Assembly (NCBI GenBank): GCA_051530055.1 | Contig: CM121341.1 | Coordinates: 1 to 64,000, forward strand | DNA length: 64,000 nucleotides | Direction of reading: 5' to 3' | Source of the DNA: Neoechinorhynchus agilis | Taxonomy: Eukaryota; Acanthocephala | In this document: positions 21,130 through 32,529 of the stretch, one piece after another | Layout: each line of letters begins with the position of its first letter | Numbering within the stretch: position 1 is the first letter of the stretch | Program-made: the position numbers and the translations under genes | The notes under the pieces: generated by a model | The model's database searches: none | The model's input: the letters and a program-made list of their open reading frames with translations, nothing else | What the model was told of the DNA's origin: nothing

Positions 21130-22733
21130 GTTTAAAAATTTCAAATGACCAGTGCTGGTGGGTCTTTGCTTTTACATATTTTGCCACTGCAGGAGTTATT
21201 GCTCTATACTTATCCTCTTTATGTGCCATCACTTCTTCGCCCCGGTCTTTGTGAGTTTCATAATAACACTGCTATATCAATGACCTTGACTTCATTTGTC
21301 CGACGGTCAAGAAGGGTAAGATCACGTTTGAGGGGTTTTCCGTCGACGGTTTGGAGCCTATAGTTTTCGACCAATTCCACGGCACCGAAGAACTTTGTCA
21401 AGAGGGACCATCTGAGTCTGCGAAGTACTCCGTCTTATCGGTATATCATGGCAGCAATCACTTTTGGACACTCGTTGATAGGATGGAGAAGGGTCTCCTT
21501 TGGACACGAACAGGGCCTGAAAGCACCGGGTCGGTCTTTGTCTACTCCGGTTTGATGTCCATATACTGGACATTATGATCGTAATCTTGCAAGTATTATC
21601 CGATTGAAGGTTCATAGCAAAATCGAAGATATAGTGATCGATCTCAGGGATTTTTGGATATGTATATGACGGTGAGTTCCATTTGCTCTTTGGGAGGAGA
21701 ATTGTTTTTTCTCCAGCCATGCTTTTGGAGGATGTCCTAGTCGCAATATTGAGTTAAAAAGAACGGTCAAACCAGCAAGATCGCGATTGAATGCTTTTAT
21801 ACTTCGCAGCGATATTTTGTCGGGCCCTAGTGCACTTCCTGGTTTTATTCCTCAAATAGCACTTTTGATTTCCTCATTTGTAATAATCGGTCAATTTTTA
21901 TATGATAAGGTATCGTCATGTAATCTGTGTTGGGTTAAATTTTGTTGGATCGTTCCTAGGAAGAGATCACAGTAAAGCATGTTAACAGTCAATGGATTAA
22001 TGTTTGCTGACCGCGCACTATTGTTAAAATATAAGGCTCTATTACACTATCTGCTCATGTCCTTCGATTGCGTGTTATTAACAGCGCAGACTCGAACGCG
22101 TGGATAAAGACCTGTTCTGTTGCCTTGGCTATTTTTCTGGATCGAATCCTTAGAGGAGCACTTGTATTTGACCCATTTACAACGAAGTCGCATTCATAAG
22201 CGGACGCAGCTGCCCATAATATAAAGTTTTGTGATAGCACTTGGCATTTCTGTATCGTTTCAATCGCATCTTCTATTGTAATGTTTGCGTCCGGCATTGC
22301 TTGACAGAGACTTTCGAAGTATGATAGATTTGCTCCGATTTCTTCAAGCAGTTGCACATGAACTTTTCGAAAGAAGGCCGGATTGTCAAAAATATGAAAC
22401 GCAACCGCGGACAACGCGATCGTTCGTGACTTTCTAAGTTCCACAATTCGAAGTCCTGACTCCTTTGCATTTGAACACGTATTTGACTGGAAATTGATCG
22501 GCTTCCCACATCGTAAGTAATAGCTGCATCGACCTCGATTTCTTTCAAAAACTGGGAATTGATTGCCCTGAGTGATTGCGCATTATTTTACGCTCGCGTT
22601 CTAAGTAATTTCGGTAGCGGGGATGCATCTTGTCATTATGTGAGCGAGCGTCTGTACGCGAGCGAGGCAAGTATACGCGAGGTTCACTTCCCAGTTGATG
22701 GATGATTTTTAGAACCGCATAATCGTTGAACAA
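21130..22733 (-). pseudogene. R2 copy with most of the RT deleted (left arm)
   Basis: Reading the minus strand: a thumb scrap (FNDYAVLKIIHQL, 22733), then MHPRYRNYLERERKIMRNH, then the conserved R2 N-terminal block (FHIFDNPAFFRKVHVQLLEE ... FILWAAASAYECDF ... LRIRSRKIAKAT, 22450-22060). Next come the fingers (GLTVLFNSI and the LLPKS block, 21985-21690), then directly the endonuclease region (KEDKYRAITPAVAKY, 21370-21170). Palm, box C, most of the thumb and the CCHC knuckle are missing. Several stops and frame changes. Mirror copy at 32530-34130. Confidence 0.75.
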
Positions 22734-22899
22734 GTTAACTTTTTGAGTGGTTCTGAGTCTCGCGCTGTTAATCTTCAGAAGTCACTTATTTAGTTGGTCT
22801 TGAAATTGCATCGCTGGTTATATTTTGTAGACAGCCCTATCCAACAGGATTCACGTTTCTGTTAATTCCGGCGCAGTCGACCGTCCTTAAAGTCCTGTG

Positions 22900-23263
22900 C
22901 TTAAACACATGATTTTTCTGCACTTAGATGTTGTCCACATTGCTCCGAAGTGCACTTGTAAGAGCGTCCAACTGAGCTTGAAGGTCACTGGCGTCTTTCG
23001 CAATGAGGACTTCATCATCGGCGTAAATGATGTGGTTTAAATGCACCTTCTTGCCGAAATTGGCTTTTCAGGTTTTTTGAAAGTGCCTTGTCGATCGTTA
23101 AACAAAATAGCAACGGAGATAGTGGATCACCTTGAAAGACACCTCTCGTTATCTTTATCTTCTTTGTGGTCTTGCCGTATGGTAGCTTTAGGTACTTGTG
23201 GTCCTTTAATGCTTTTAAAATGGATTTGTGGTTCAGACGGTCGAATGCTGATTCTGATACCAA
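22900..23263 (-). pseudogene. Reverse-transcriptase fragment, R2-like group (left arm)
   Basis: Box A to box D of an RT: AFDRLNHKSILKAL, ITRGVFQGDPLSPLLFCLTI (box B), AYADDEVLIAKD (box C, in an adjoining frame) and QHLSAEKSCV. Box B wording differs from the R2 copies here (KQGDPLSP), so it may be a different LINE lineage; clade not settled. Both ends are truncated. Mirror copy at 31990-32363. Confidence 0.65.
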
Positions 23264-23436
23264 ACTTCGGGCTTTATTTTCAAATAAAAACTAAACGATT
23301 CCAGCGGTTCGCGCAGTCGCGCATTCACACTGTTAGCGTATTATGCAACTGGAGTGCATATTGATATTGTTTTTTATTATGATAATATATACCACAATTT
23401 ACCCCTTGTTTGAAAACGGAAGTCGGCGGGATCCTT

Positions 23437-24440
23437 TTACATCCCTTCCGTCTTCTTGAACCCAACAGGATCCCAATTCACTCGTCGGACGCGAGGAATT
23501 GTTAGAATTGTTACCAATCGGAGACTGAGAATTGCCAGGATCCTCCTTGTCCTCGTGTCCTCGGCCAAGTTGTACGTTCCAAAAGGGGCTAGTCGTTGGC
23601 TGGAGACAATCTCTTGGCGACCGCTCGGATGTTCGATTGAGGCGTATTTTTCATTTCCCTCAATAATCTCGACTTCGGATACTTTATCGTCATATTTCGA
23701 TCGCTGTGGCGTGGTTTTCAGATACGTGTTTCTATTTTCAGTTATCCAGGAAGGTACTGGGTTCGTTGATGAGGGGGCGCATTCGTACTCGTGCACAGCA
23801 AGGATCGTATTCTGGAAACGGCTTCGGGAAGGACGTCAGACCATCGATTTGACGGCAGATTCTTGTCGGCGAGCATGAGTTAAATTGTCCTCCAGATTGT
23901 CCCGTTAGTTCTCTCACACTGCCCGTTTCCCTGTGGATGAAATGCTGTTGTCTTGTTGATACAGATTCTTAAGCTGTTTAGCCATGAACGTACGCTTAGA
24001 GATACGAATGAAGCTCCTTTGTCCGAGTGAACATAAGCAGGTCAACCGAAAATGGCGAATATTTGCCGTATACATAATTTAACAGTTTCGGCAGAACAGT
24101 CTCTGGTAGCGAAAGCAATCGGGAACCGTTAGATTTCGTCCACAGCAACGAAAAGATAAGCCATTCCATTTGTAGTTGAGGGCAAAGGGCCCTTAAAATC
24201 GACGGATAAACGTTCGAAAGGTTTTGTTGCCTTAATAAGGTGAAGATTGTTAGATTTTAACAATCTTGGTTTTATACGGCAACACGTTTTACATTCGGAA
24301 CATACTTGTCGTATTTCATCGATCGTATACGGTAGGTTGTTTTCCTTGATAAGGTGTGAGAATTTGGTCACTCCGGGGTGGCCAAGATCTGAGTGTATTT
24401 GAAGATGTCTATTTCGAATAGTCATGGGAGCGTTACGTGC
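23437..24440 (-). mobile_element. Ty3/Gypsy LTR-element fossil, integrase part (left arm)
   Basis: Fragment of a Ty3/Gypsy pol. Recognisable are the integrase zinc-binding HHCC region (LGHPGV, then CSECKTCC), the beginning of the catalytic core (RLSVDFKGPLPS) and, further on, the integrase C-terminal tail region. It is broken and lacks LTRs, gag, protease and RT here. It abuts the 3' end of the R2 copy at 24440. A second, shorter copy lies in the other arm, so it predates the inverted duplication. Confidence 0.75.
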
Positions 24441-25322
24441 AGTACGTATGCTTATGTGTAGGATCCGTAGCCGCTTAAGAAGAGAATGGCTATAGGTGCC
24501 TCTTGACCCAACTGCAAGACCGATTGTGCACACTTGATGTTCTTTAATATTGTATATTTGCGCGACTACCGGCACGATTGGGCTATACTTTGCTTCATTT
24601 TCAGACATTATTTCCTCGGCATGGTGACCATTAGTCTCATAATATACCACAATATCGGCAATATATAATGTACCATTGCGCTTGTCATGCAGGATAAGAT
24701 CTTGCTTGTAAAGATTGCCGGCCGAATCATGGAATCTATTTCCTTCGACGACCTCGAAGTCTACGCCTTGTTTCTTCTTCACTGTCCAAGTAAGTCGACT
24801 CTGCACATGATCATGTCTTTTGGATATCGATGTTGAGGAGTGGTCACACATGTTCAACACATGAACTTGTGTCTCATCTGGAGCCGTGCAGTGTCGACAT
24901 GACTTTTTCCGCTTTGGATCCATTCGTGCCAACACCGAACCTACGTCCAATATTTGAAGCCGTAGCTTTACTTGTTCGACATATGAACTGTACCGGTCTT
25001 GCCGATACCGGAAGGAGATTAAATTCCGTTCGAACATGCCATTCGTGAAACAGTCGAGCCCTTGACTTTGAGTCATTGCCTCTTTCCAGAGACTTATCAA
25101 TGACCTGTGAATAGAAGAATTAATGTTTATATTGACATTCAAGCTCCCGCATTGTTCGTTGATTCCTAGACCTTCGAGGAACTTATTAATTTGCGTTACC
25201 TCCTTTGAGACATTGACAAGGTCATTAAACCGGGCCAGCACTTTTTGAACGGAATTAAAGCGCATCGTCATGATTTCGTTGAAGATTGATCGATAACCTA
25301 GACAGTGGCAGGTGGAACGCAC
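24440..25322 (-). CDS. R2 copy A, CCHC knuckle and endonuclease
   Basis: Long open frame containing WKEAMTQSQGLDCFTNGM, ISFRYRQDRYSSYVEQVKLR, the knuckle CRHCTAPDETQVHVLNMC, NRFHDSAGNLYKQDLILHD and YIADIVVYYE, then VCTIGLAVGSRGTYSHSLL. In the endonuclease core the PD pair reads QD (YKQDLIL), where the copies at 1-2321 and 59697-60188 have KPD, so catalysis is doubtful. The frame continues without a stop into the Gypsy integrase fossil down to 24129. The inverted partner at 30456-31170 is nearly identical, including QD. Confidence 0.8.
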
Positions 25323-25542
25323 TGTCCGAAACGTGTCGGGGCAGCTGCAATATGCTCTTAAGCCGCGTTCTCCACTTACTATCGATCTTAGTCAAATCAG
25401 TGGGCGAAAAGTCCCAAGCGGCGGCTATTTTCTTAATAAATAAGAGGCCTGCGTAGTCGTTTATTAAATGTGCCGATTGTGTTCGGTATAACTGCGCATC
25501 TTTGACCTCATTAAAGAGCCTGTACAGTTCAAGTGAAGCCTG

Positions 25543-26427
25543 TTAGAAAGACGTGTTTTTCCACGGCTGACCTCTGAGATATTTCACAGGGTCCCCATCA
25601 ATGACTGGGCTAACAGGACTACCGGATATGTGTATTGTCGCTTTGTATTTGATGCAAAGTTTGCCATTGTTATACGTGTGGCTATAGTGGCAACATTTTT
25701 CGACATACAGTGAAAGTTCCTTTCGTTTCAGTCCGCTTACAATCATATCGACCATCACTTGAAGATTTGAGTCGTTGTCCGCCAAAAGGACGACATCTTC
25801 GGCATACACAAGGTGGGAAAGAGATAAATCATTCCGGAGCTTGCACCCTAACTGTGAATTCGACAGGCCGTCGAGGATATCGTCCATTATTAAAGCAAAT
25901 AAAAAGGGTGAAAGAGGATCACCCTGTTTGACACCTCTGCTAAAACGAATCGACACTGACGGTGGCTGACCGTTCAACTTGATGCGAGTGTAGCCAGAAG
26001 AATAAGACGCCATTATATATCTGCGTAGATACTCCGGGCAATTCTTACTGCGGAGTGCAGAATCGAGGGCACTGTGAGCGACAGTATCAAAGGCGGACGT
26101 AATGTCGAGTACTGCTACTGAGAGTGGCACCTTACGGGCACGACATTGTCGGATAATAGCCTTTATAGTAAGAAGGTTGCAGGAACATGCAGAAGGGTCA
26201 AACGCGGTCTGGCCTTCGTTCAGTTTGCAGGATTCCTTCAATCGTTTCAGCAAGACGTGGTGAAGTATACGCATGATCAGCGACGAGATAGTTATCGGCC
26301 TCCATCCACCTATCGACATAAGTTTGTTGGAAGAAGCGTTTGATTTTGGGATCATTATTGTTTTGGACTCGTGAAGTAGGTCGGGAGGAAACCCGCTGTG
26401 TATTAGAGTGTTTAGCAGAACAGTCAT
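25543..26427 (-). CDS. R2 copy A, reverse transcriptase
   Basis: 294 codons: ESKTIMIPKSNASSNKL, GGWRPITISSLIMRILHHVL, box A AVLDITSAFDTVAH, box B RGVKQGDPLSPFLFAL and box C LVYAEDVVLLAD. The first catalytic Asp of YADD is Glu here, so this polymerase is probably dead. It ends at GDPVKYLRGQPWKNTSF before the thumb; the thumb follows in other frames. Upstream fingers (SSSAAGPDKMP) are in the adjoining frame at 26424-26636. Confidence 0.85.
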   Translation of the reverse strand: MTVLLNTLIHSGFPPDLLHESKTIMIPKSNASSNKLMSIGGWRPITISSLIMRILHHVLLKRLKESCKLNEGQTAFDPSACSCNLLTIKAIIRQCRARKVPLSVAVLDITSAFDTVAHSALDSALRSKNCPEYLRRYIMASYSSGYTRIKLNGQPPSVSIRFSRGVKQGDPLSPFLFALIMDDILDGLSNSQLGCKLRNDLSLSHLVYAEDVVLLADNDSNLQVMVDMIVSGLKRKELSLYVEKCCHYSHTYNNGKLCIKYKATIHISGSPVSPVIDGDPVKYLRGQPWKNTSF

Positions 26428-28343
26428 GCCACAAAGCGTTGGGTCAAAGGCATCTTGTCAGGACCTGCGGCAGAAGAAGATTTAATTCCTTTAATTGCTT
26501 GTTTAATCTCGTTAGACGTTATTAGTTGGAAGGCCTGTGAGAGGTTTTGCTCGTCGTGAAGAGAAAAAGCTGCCGTTCCGTCAGACGGTGCTTCAAACAA
26601 GGCTTTAAAGTGCTCGTTAACTTCGTTCGGATTCAAGGCGCATTCTTTCTGCTGAGAACCCCAATGTTTCTTTAGCTAGCTTTGCGGTGTCCGAAAGTAC
26701 AGCGCTTTATTTCGTTTTGCATTGATAGAACGTGCATGGTTCCGCGTTAACCCGAGGCTACGAGCGCATGGAAAGATGCCATTTTCGTCTTCCCAGAGAG
26801 TAAAGACATTTGACGTGGCACCAGAACACATGACTCTCTTCGGATGCTTGCATTCGTTGCTATAGATTACCAAGTCGCAATTATAGACAGCCGAAGCGGC
26901 GAAAAGAACAAACTAATTGGGTAAAACCTTCCCTTTTTCGAGAGCGTCGAAAATTGTTTGAATTGATGTGTTGGTATCGGGAACGTTTAACGCGACTGTT
27001 CCATAGTAACTCCAATCTCTCTTGATTTCTTCTCTGACTTTGCTCAGTACGCTGCGCCAAGCTGCCGGGTTGCCGGATATATGAAATGCGATTGAGGATA
27101 GAACAAGCTTTGTTCCAGGTCGCAGTTTAACAATCTTGAAGCTTAGTTGCCGTGCGAACGAAACTGGCATGTTTACCTGGTCTTTGCCGCAACGAGGGTA
27201 CGAGACGTATCGGTTAGCAGCTTCATTCAGCCAGATTCGATCAAATTGATCGCGAAACCTCAGCAACTCCATCACACTTTCTAGGTACGCTCTATATCTC
27301 GGATGTAAAGGAGTAGATTTTAGAGCATCCGCGATCGTTTCGTATGCGAACGGAGGAGTAAAGAAAATTCCGCTAATAATCGGATTGTGAACAAAGTCAG
27401 GTTGCTCATTGCCTTCGTATGGTGAGGTGTAGTCATTTCCGTCGGACGATTCCTTCGCAACCTGAATGCCCATAATGACTTCTGGTATTGCTTCATGGGC
27501 TGTACAAGAAGTTAGTACACCGGCGGCTCTAACAGCATTCTCAATAGATGCAATGCATTGATCAGTTCGTGTGCAAAACTGGTCATCGTTCAAATCAGCT
27601 GTCGCTTCGGACAAACCTTTCAATGTGCTTCTACAATCCAATTTTCCACTCACTGAACTACAAATCCAAAACCGGCGCCATCATGTTCTCCTTTTGGCTC
27701 TATAGGGCCGTAAGAGCTGCTATTTCCATGATTCGTCCAGCAATGGCTGTAGTGACTTCGTACTTTAGGCAGTCTCAAAATTAACTAAACACAATCCGCA
27801 TCGAAATCGGCAGTCGGTAACTCTGTGAATCAAGGCAAAGCGTTGTTCCATTGAATTAAATTTCCATATTCCGATAACCGAGTAGTCGCAAAGTGAACAT
27901 TCAGTTGGGTAGTCATCCCCGGGTATGTAGTTTACAGATATCGAGTAGCATTCGGTACTTGTCCGGATTATTCGATTGACATTTTCTAAGATGAGCGGAC
28001 ATGCTTCGATGTTCACAGTGTTCATACTGAATACATATCGGGCACCGCCACATCCGACCAGTAATTCCGTGAACTTTTCGAATGTGCTCGTTAGATAGAC
28101 GAAATTTCGTCTTTCCAATGACCGAAACTTTGCACCTGCAACATTTCAGCGCCCCTTCTGGATTGACATTGTAGAGAATTGTTGTTGTGGTTATAGCCGC
28201 TGTTAGTGCAGATGGTTGATGGCTTGGATATCGCCATCTAAAGCGAGGAAGCGCTTCGTACCCGGCGGATGAGGGTTAACTGAAAATTTTTCTTTAGTTT
28301 CTTTAGGTCCTTGGGAATCTTTGTTAGAAATAAAGAAAGTCAT
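26424..28343 (-). pseudogene. R2 copy A, N-terminal half
   Basis: From the 28S-derived ATG (28343): MTFFISNKDSQGPKE and NPHPPGTKRFLALDGD, shared with the R2 5' ends at 47376 and 59469. Then come finger-like CSLCDYS and CGLCLVNF (28118-27765). The conserved block is in 27653-26913: LHPRYRAYLESV, SFARQLSFKIVKL, AFHISGNPAAWRSVL. Then NEHFKALFEAPSDGTAAFSL and the fingers at 26636-26424. Several frame changes break it. Confidence 0.75.
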
Positions 28344-28559
28344 AGTTACGTCCACCGTCCGAACGATCTCAAAATGCGGGTGTACAAGGCAGTAGTAGAA
28401 GAACAAAGACGAAAACCGACAATGCTGAAAAGAACGACCTCTCAAGTGAGAGAAAAGTTCAAAGAAATGTTGTTGTTAATGGAACCTTCCGACCGACGGA
28501 GAATATCTCTTTAAATCGCAAGAAAACTTCTGTATCTTGGATGGAGATTATTGTTGATT

Positions 28560-28780
28560 AGCTCACAAGCGCATGCTGGACACTGAAAAGTTATAGAATT
28601 TGATTTGCGGACGTCTTCCAAATGACTCACAAGAGAGTTGTAACGTCATCTTCCAACGAGTGAAAGATCGCATGCTGGGCAAGCAACCGGATCGCTGTCT
28701 CCGGATATGTATAAAATCATTGCTGATGGTGCTATGGTAACATTGGAATGATGATTTGAAGTGCACAAAACCAAGTTTCG
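28560..28780 (-). pseudogene. R2 zinc-finger fragment fused to an APE LINE
   Basis: LVLCTSNHHSNVTIAPSAM and CPACDLSLVGR match the R2 segment NMVLSSANPHANVNPAPSAI and CPACEPSLVGK. The fragment follows without a stop after the C-terminal end of the APE-type LINE on its 5' side (frame 29311-28646). It is a short R2 scrap upstream of copy A's 5' end. Confidence 0.7.
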
Positions 28781-30455
28781 GGGCGCCGAGGGGAGGGAGT
28801 GAAGTCCCTCGTATTCTCGCTGCTCTCTTGTGGAAGGTTTCGAGGGAATGGAGAACATTGGCGGAAAGGGCGAGGAAAGTGGGGTAGGCGTATGTAAGGA
28901 TAGGGAGGACGGCAGAGAGATAAAAGTGGCAAGGTGTTTAGGGGAAACGTCGAGACGCCGAAGGAGTTTGAGGAGATAAAGACGAGGGTTTGTTTCAGAG
29001 AGTGTAAATGAAATGTGGGCATCCCATTTAAGGTTTTCTTGTAAAATCAGGCCCAGTATTCGGAGAGAAGAGGAGCGTTGGATGGGGAGAGGGAGAGGTG
29101 CGAGGATAAGGTTGCATTTGGTAATGTGGGGGGCAAGCTCAAAAGATTTAGATAAATTTAGGGAGAGGTTTAGGGTGGAGAGCGAGGAAATGAGATGGTT
29201 GTGCTCGTCCATGGTAGTGGGGAGGGAAAGAGACGGAGATGCGATGGTAATGACTGTGAGGTCATCGGCATAGAGAAAATATTTGGTAGGGAGTGAGGGG
29301 ATGAAGGTCATTTAGAAAAATGTCAAAGAGGACAGAGGAAAGTACGGCGCCTTAGGGGACCCCTTTAAATATGGGTAGAGAAGAGGAGCAAGAAGTTCCA
29401 CATTGAATAGGTGAGGAAAGAGGAAATCCAAGCGAGTTGCAAAGTTGGGAGGGCAAAGCAAGCACATGATTGGAGGAAAAGGGAGTGATCTACCGACTCG
29501 AACGCCCCGGAAATATCCAGTTGCACGAGACGGACGGTTGATGCTGGACTGGAATCTAAGCTGCGCACAAGCGTATCGTAGATGCAGAGGAGGGCATCAG
29601 AACAAGAGTAATTGGGAGGGAAAGCGAATTGGGAAGGGGAGATGTTTTTGAGGAAGACGTGACGTAGGTGGGTTTTAAAACATTTTTCTAAGATTTTAAA
29701 GAAAGGTGAGAGGATAGAGATGGGGCGAAAGGATGTGGGAGAAATCTGCTTATCGTTTTTGGGTAGGGGGACGACACGGGCTTCCTTAAGACACGATGGG
29801 AAAGATCCCAATAGAAAGCTAAGGTTCGTTATGTACGTTAGAGGATCGATAAGTTCCGGGATGATGAGACGAATGGCCCAATTTGGGATAGTCGAATTAG
29901 GTGAAGAATGGCGGGCAGGCGTTTAACGATCTCTAGGATTTCGAGAGGGGAAACTAAGGAAGGGCATGTATGAATGGGCGGGTCAGAAAGTGAGAAGGGA
30001 GGTTGGGACAATGGATGGGAGGTTTGGGGAGGACAGAGGTTTTTATTTATGGAGTTAAGGATTGAGAGGAGATCAGATTTGGGGGGAGATGCGAAGGGGG
30101 TGGATATACCAAGACCAGTGACATTTTTTATTTCACGCCACCAGTTTTGATTGGGGACGGACGAGACGAGATGGGGCTATACGGGTGCGTTTTGTCAGTG
30201 TGGAGTGGAGGGAGGGGTAAGCAGGATTACCTGACCGGAAAGCTTTGGTCACCTGGATTTGAAGGGTTTTTAGAGAAGGCGAGAACCATAGAGGGTCGCG
30301 GTTCGAGATTCGTATTGTTTTGCGAGGAAAGGAGGTCTTCACAGCAGATTCTATTAGATTTAAAAAAGAGCCCATTGCAATCGAGGGGTCGGTGCCAAAG
30401 ATGGTAGAGCAGTTCTGCGTGATAAGAGAATTGACGCATGCAGCAAAGGATTGGG
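28780..30455 (-). mobile_element. APE-type LINE, RT part (family X, copy X1)
   Basis: Non-LTR element of the AP-endonuclease group (CR1/Jockey-like; clade not settled). On the minus strand: the interdomain region near 30375-30133 (ISNRDPLWFSPSLKTLQIQV), RT fingers (KEARVVPLPKNDK, SFRPISILSPFFKILEK), box A LVQLDISGAFESVDHSLFL, box B in another frame near 29380, box C KYFLYADDLTVIT, then KWDAHISFTLSETNPRLYLL and the C-terminal end FSIPSKPSTREQREYEG. The endonuclease is absent: the copy is cut at the inverted-duplication boundary. The same C-terminal end occurs at 57745-57890. Confidence 0.8.
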
Positions 30456-31170
30456 GTTCCTCGAAGGTCTAGGAATCAACGAACAATGCGGGAGCTTGAA
30501 TGTCAATTAGTCTCTGGAAAGAGGCAATGACTCAAAGTCAAGGGCTCGACTGTTTCACGAATGGCATGTTCGAACGGAATTTAATCTCCTTCCGGTATCG
30601 GCAAGACCGGTACAGTTCATATGTCGAACAAGTAAAGCTACGGCTTCAAATATTGGACGTAGGTTAGGTGTTGGCACGAATGGATCCCAAGCGGAAAAAG
30701 TCATGTCGACACTGCACGGCTCCAGATGAGACACAAGTTCATGTGTTGAACATGTGTGACCACTCCTCAACATCGATATCCAAAAGACATGATCATGTGC
30801 AGAGTCGACTTACTTGGACAGTGAAGAAGAAACAAGGCGTAGACTTCGAGGTCGTCGAAGGAAATAGATTCCATGATTCGGCCGGCAATCTTTACAAGCA
30901 AGATCTTATCCTGCATGACAAGCGCAATGGTACATTATATATTGCCGATATTGTGGTATATTATGAGACTAATGGTCACCATGCCGAGGAAATAATGTCT
31001 GAAAATGAAGCAAAGTATAGCCCAATCGTGCCGGTAGTCGCGCAAATATACAATATTAAAGAACATCAAGTGTGCACAATCGGTCTTGCAGTTGGGTCAA
31101 GAGGCACCTATAGCCATTCTCTTCTTAAGCGGCTACGGATCCTACACATAAGCATACGTACTGCACGTAA
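30456..31170 (+). pseudogene. R2 endonuclease part, right arm of inverted duplication 2
   Basis: Inverted partner of 24440-25182: knuckle CRHCTAPDETQVHVLNMC, NRFHDSAGNLYKQDLILHD, YIADIVVYYE. A ~35 bp segment present in the left arm near 25110 is missing here, and a TAG-containing change occurs near 30664. It starts exactly at the arm boundary, so it never had the rest of an R2 on this side. Confidence 0.8.
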
Positions 31171-31830
31171 CGCTCCCATGACTATTCGAAATAGACATCT
31201 TCAAATACACTCAGATCTTGGCCACCCCGGAGTGACCAGATTCTCACACTTTATCAAGGAAAACAACCTACCGTATACGATCGATGAAATACGACAAGTA
31301 TGTTCCGAATGTAAAACGTGTTGCCGTATAAAACCAAGATTGTTAAAATCTAACAATCTTCACCTTATTAAGGCAACAAAACCTTTCGAACGTTTATCCG
31401 TCGATTTTAAGGGCCCTGTGCCCTCAACTACAAATCTTCCCGAAGCCGTTTCCAGAATACGATCCTTGCTGTGCACGAGTACGAATGCGTCCCCTCATCA
31501 ACGAACCCACTACCTTCCTGGATCACTGAAAATAGAAAAGCGTATCTGAAAACCATGCCACAGCGATCGAAATACGACGATAAAGTATCCGAAGTCGAGA
31601 TTATTGAGGGAAATGAAAAATACGCCACATTCGAACATCCGAGCGGTCGCCAAGAGATTGTCTCCAGCCAACGACTAGCCCCTTTTGGAACGTACAACTT
31701 GGCCGAGGACACGAGGACAAGGAGGATCCAGGCAATTCTCAGTCTCCGATTGGTAACAATTCTAACAATTCGTCGCGTCCGACGAGTGAATTGGGATCCC
31801 GTTGGGTTCAAGAAGACGGACGAGATGTAA
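31170..31830 (+). mobile_element. Ty3/Gypsy LTR-element fossil, integrase part (right arm)
   Basis: Inverted partner of 23437-24440: the zinc-binding region (LGHPGV, CSECKTCC), the start of the core (RLSVDFKGPVPS) and the C-terminal tail region. It is broken and shorter than the left-arm copy. No LTR or other pol domain nearby. Confidence 0.75.
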
Positions 31831-31989
31831 AAAGATCCTGCCGACTTCCGTTTTCAAACAAGGGGTAAATTGTGGTATATATTATCATAATAAAAACACA
31901 ATATCAATATGCACTCCAGTTGCATAATACGCTAATAGTGTGAATGCGTAACTGCGCGAACCGCTGGCATCGTTTAGTTTTTATTTGAA

Positions 31990-32363
31990 AATAAAGCCCG
32001 ATGTTTGGTATCGGAATCAGCATTCGACCGTCTGAACCACAAATCCATTTTAAAAGCATTAAAGGACCACAAGTACCTAAAGCTACCATACGGCAAGACC
32101 ACAAAGAAGATAAAGATAACGAGAGGTGTCTTTCAAGGTGATCCACTATCTCCGTTGCTATTTTGTTTAAAGATCGACAAGGCACTTTCAAAAACCTGAA
32201 AAGCCAATTTCGGCAAGAAGGCATTCTAAACCATCTGGCTTACGCCGATGATGAAGTCCTCATTGCGAAAGACGCCAGTGACCTTCAAGCTCAGTTGGAC
32301 GCTCTTACAAGTGCACTGGAGCAATGTGGACAACATCTAAGTGCAGAAAAATCATGTGTTTAA
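31990..32363 (+). pseudogene. Reverse-transcriptase fragment, R2-like group (right arm)
   Basis: Inverted partner of 22900-23263. Boxes A (SAFDRLNHKSILKAL), B (ITRGVFQGDPLSPLLFCLKI), C (HLAYADDEVLIAKD) and D. Here the palm frame after a single break is longer than in the left arm, so box C is read cleanly. Confidence 0.65.
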
Positions 32364-32529
32364 GCACAGGACTTTAAGGACGGTCGACTGCGCGAATTAA
32401 CAGAAACGTGAATCCTGTTAGGATAGGGTTGTCTACAAAATATAACCAGCGATGCAATTTCAAGACCAACTAAATAAGTGACTTCTGAAGATTAACAGCG
32501 CGAGACTCAGAACCACTCAAAAAGTTAAC

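Larger units (their letters stand above)
24440..28343 (-). mobile_element. R2 retrotransposon, long decayed copy (copy A)
   Basis: Minus-strand R2 with parts in order: 5' end and first ATG at 28343, finger region 28118-27765, N-terminal conserved block 27653-26913, fingers 26636-26424, RT 26427-25543, thumb scraps 25540-25322 and endonuclease 25322-24440. Directly upstream of the ATG (28344-28360) is cggtggacgtaactatg-type 28S sequence, so the 5' end came from a 28S insertion. The 3' end has no 28S but runs into the Gypsy fossil. At least five frame changes. Confidence 0.85.

Noticed and set aside
22900-23263. Assigning the RGVFQGDPLSP RT fragment to the same R2 lineage as copy A
   Set aside because: Box B and flanking residues differ from all R2 copies here; it is too short to place.
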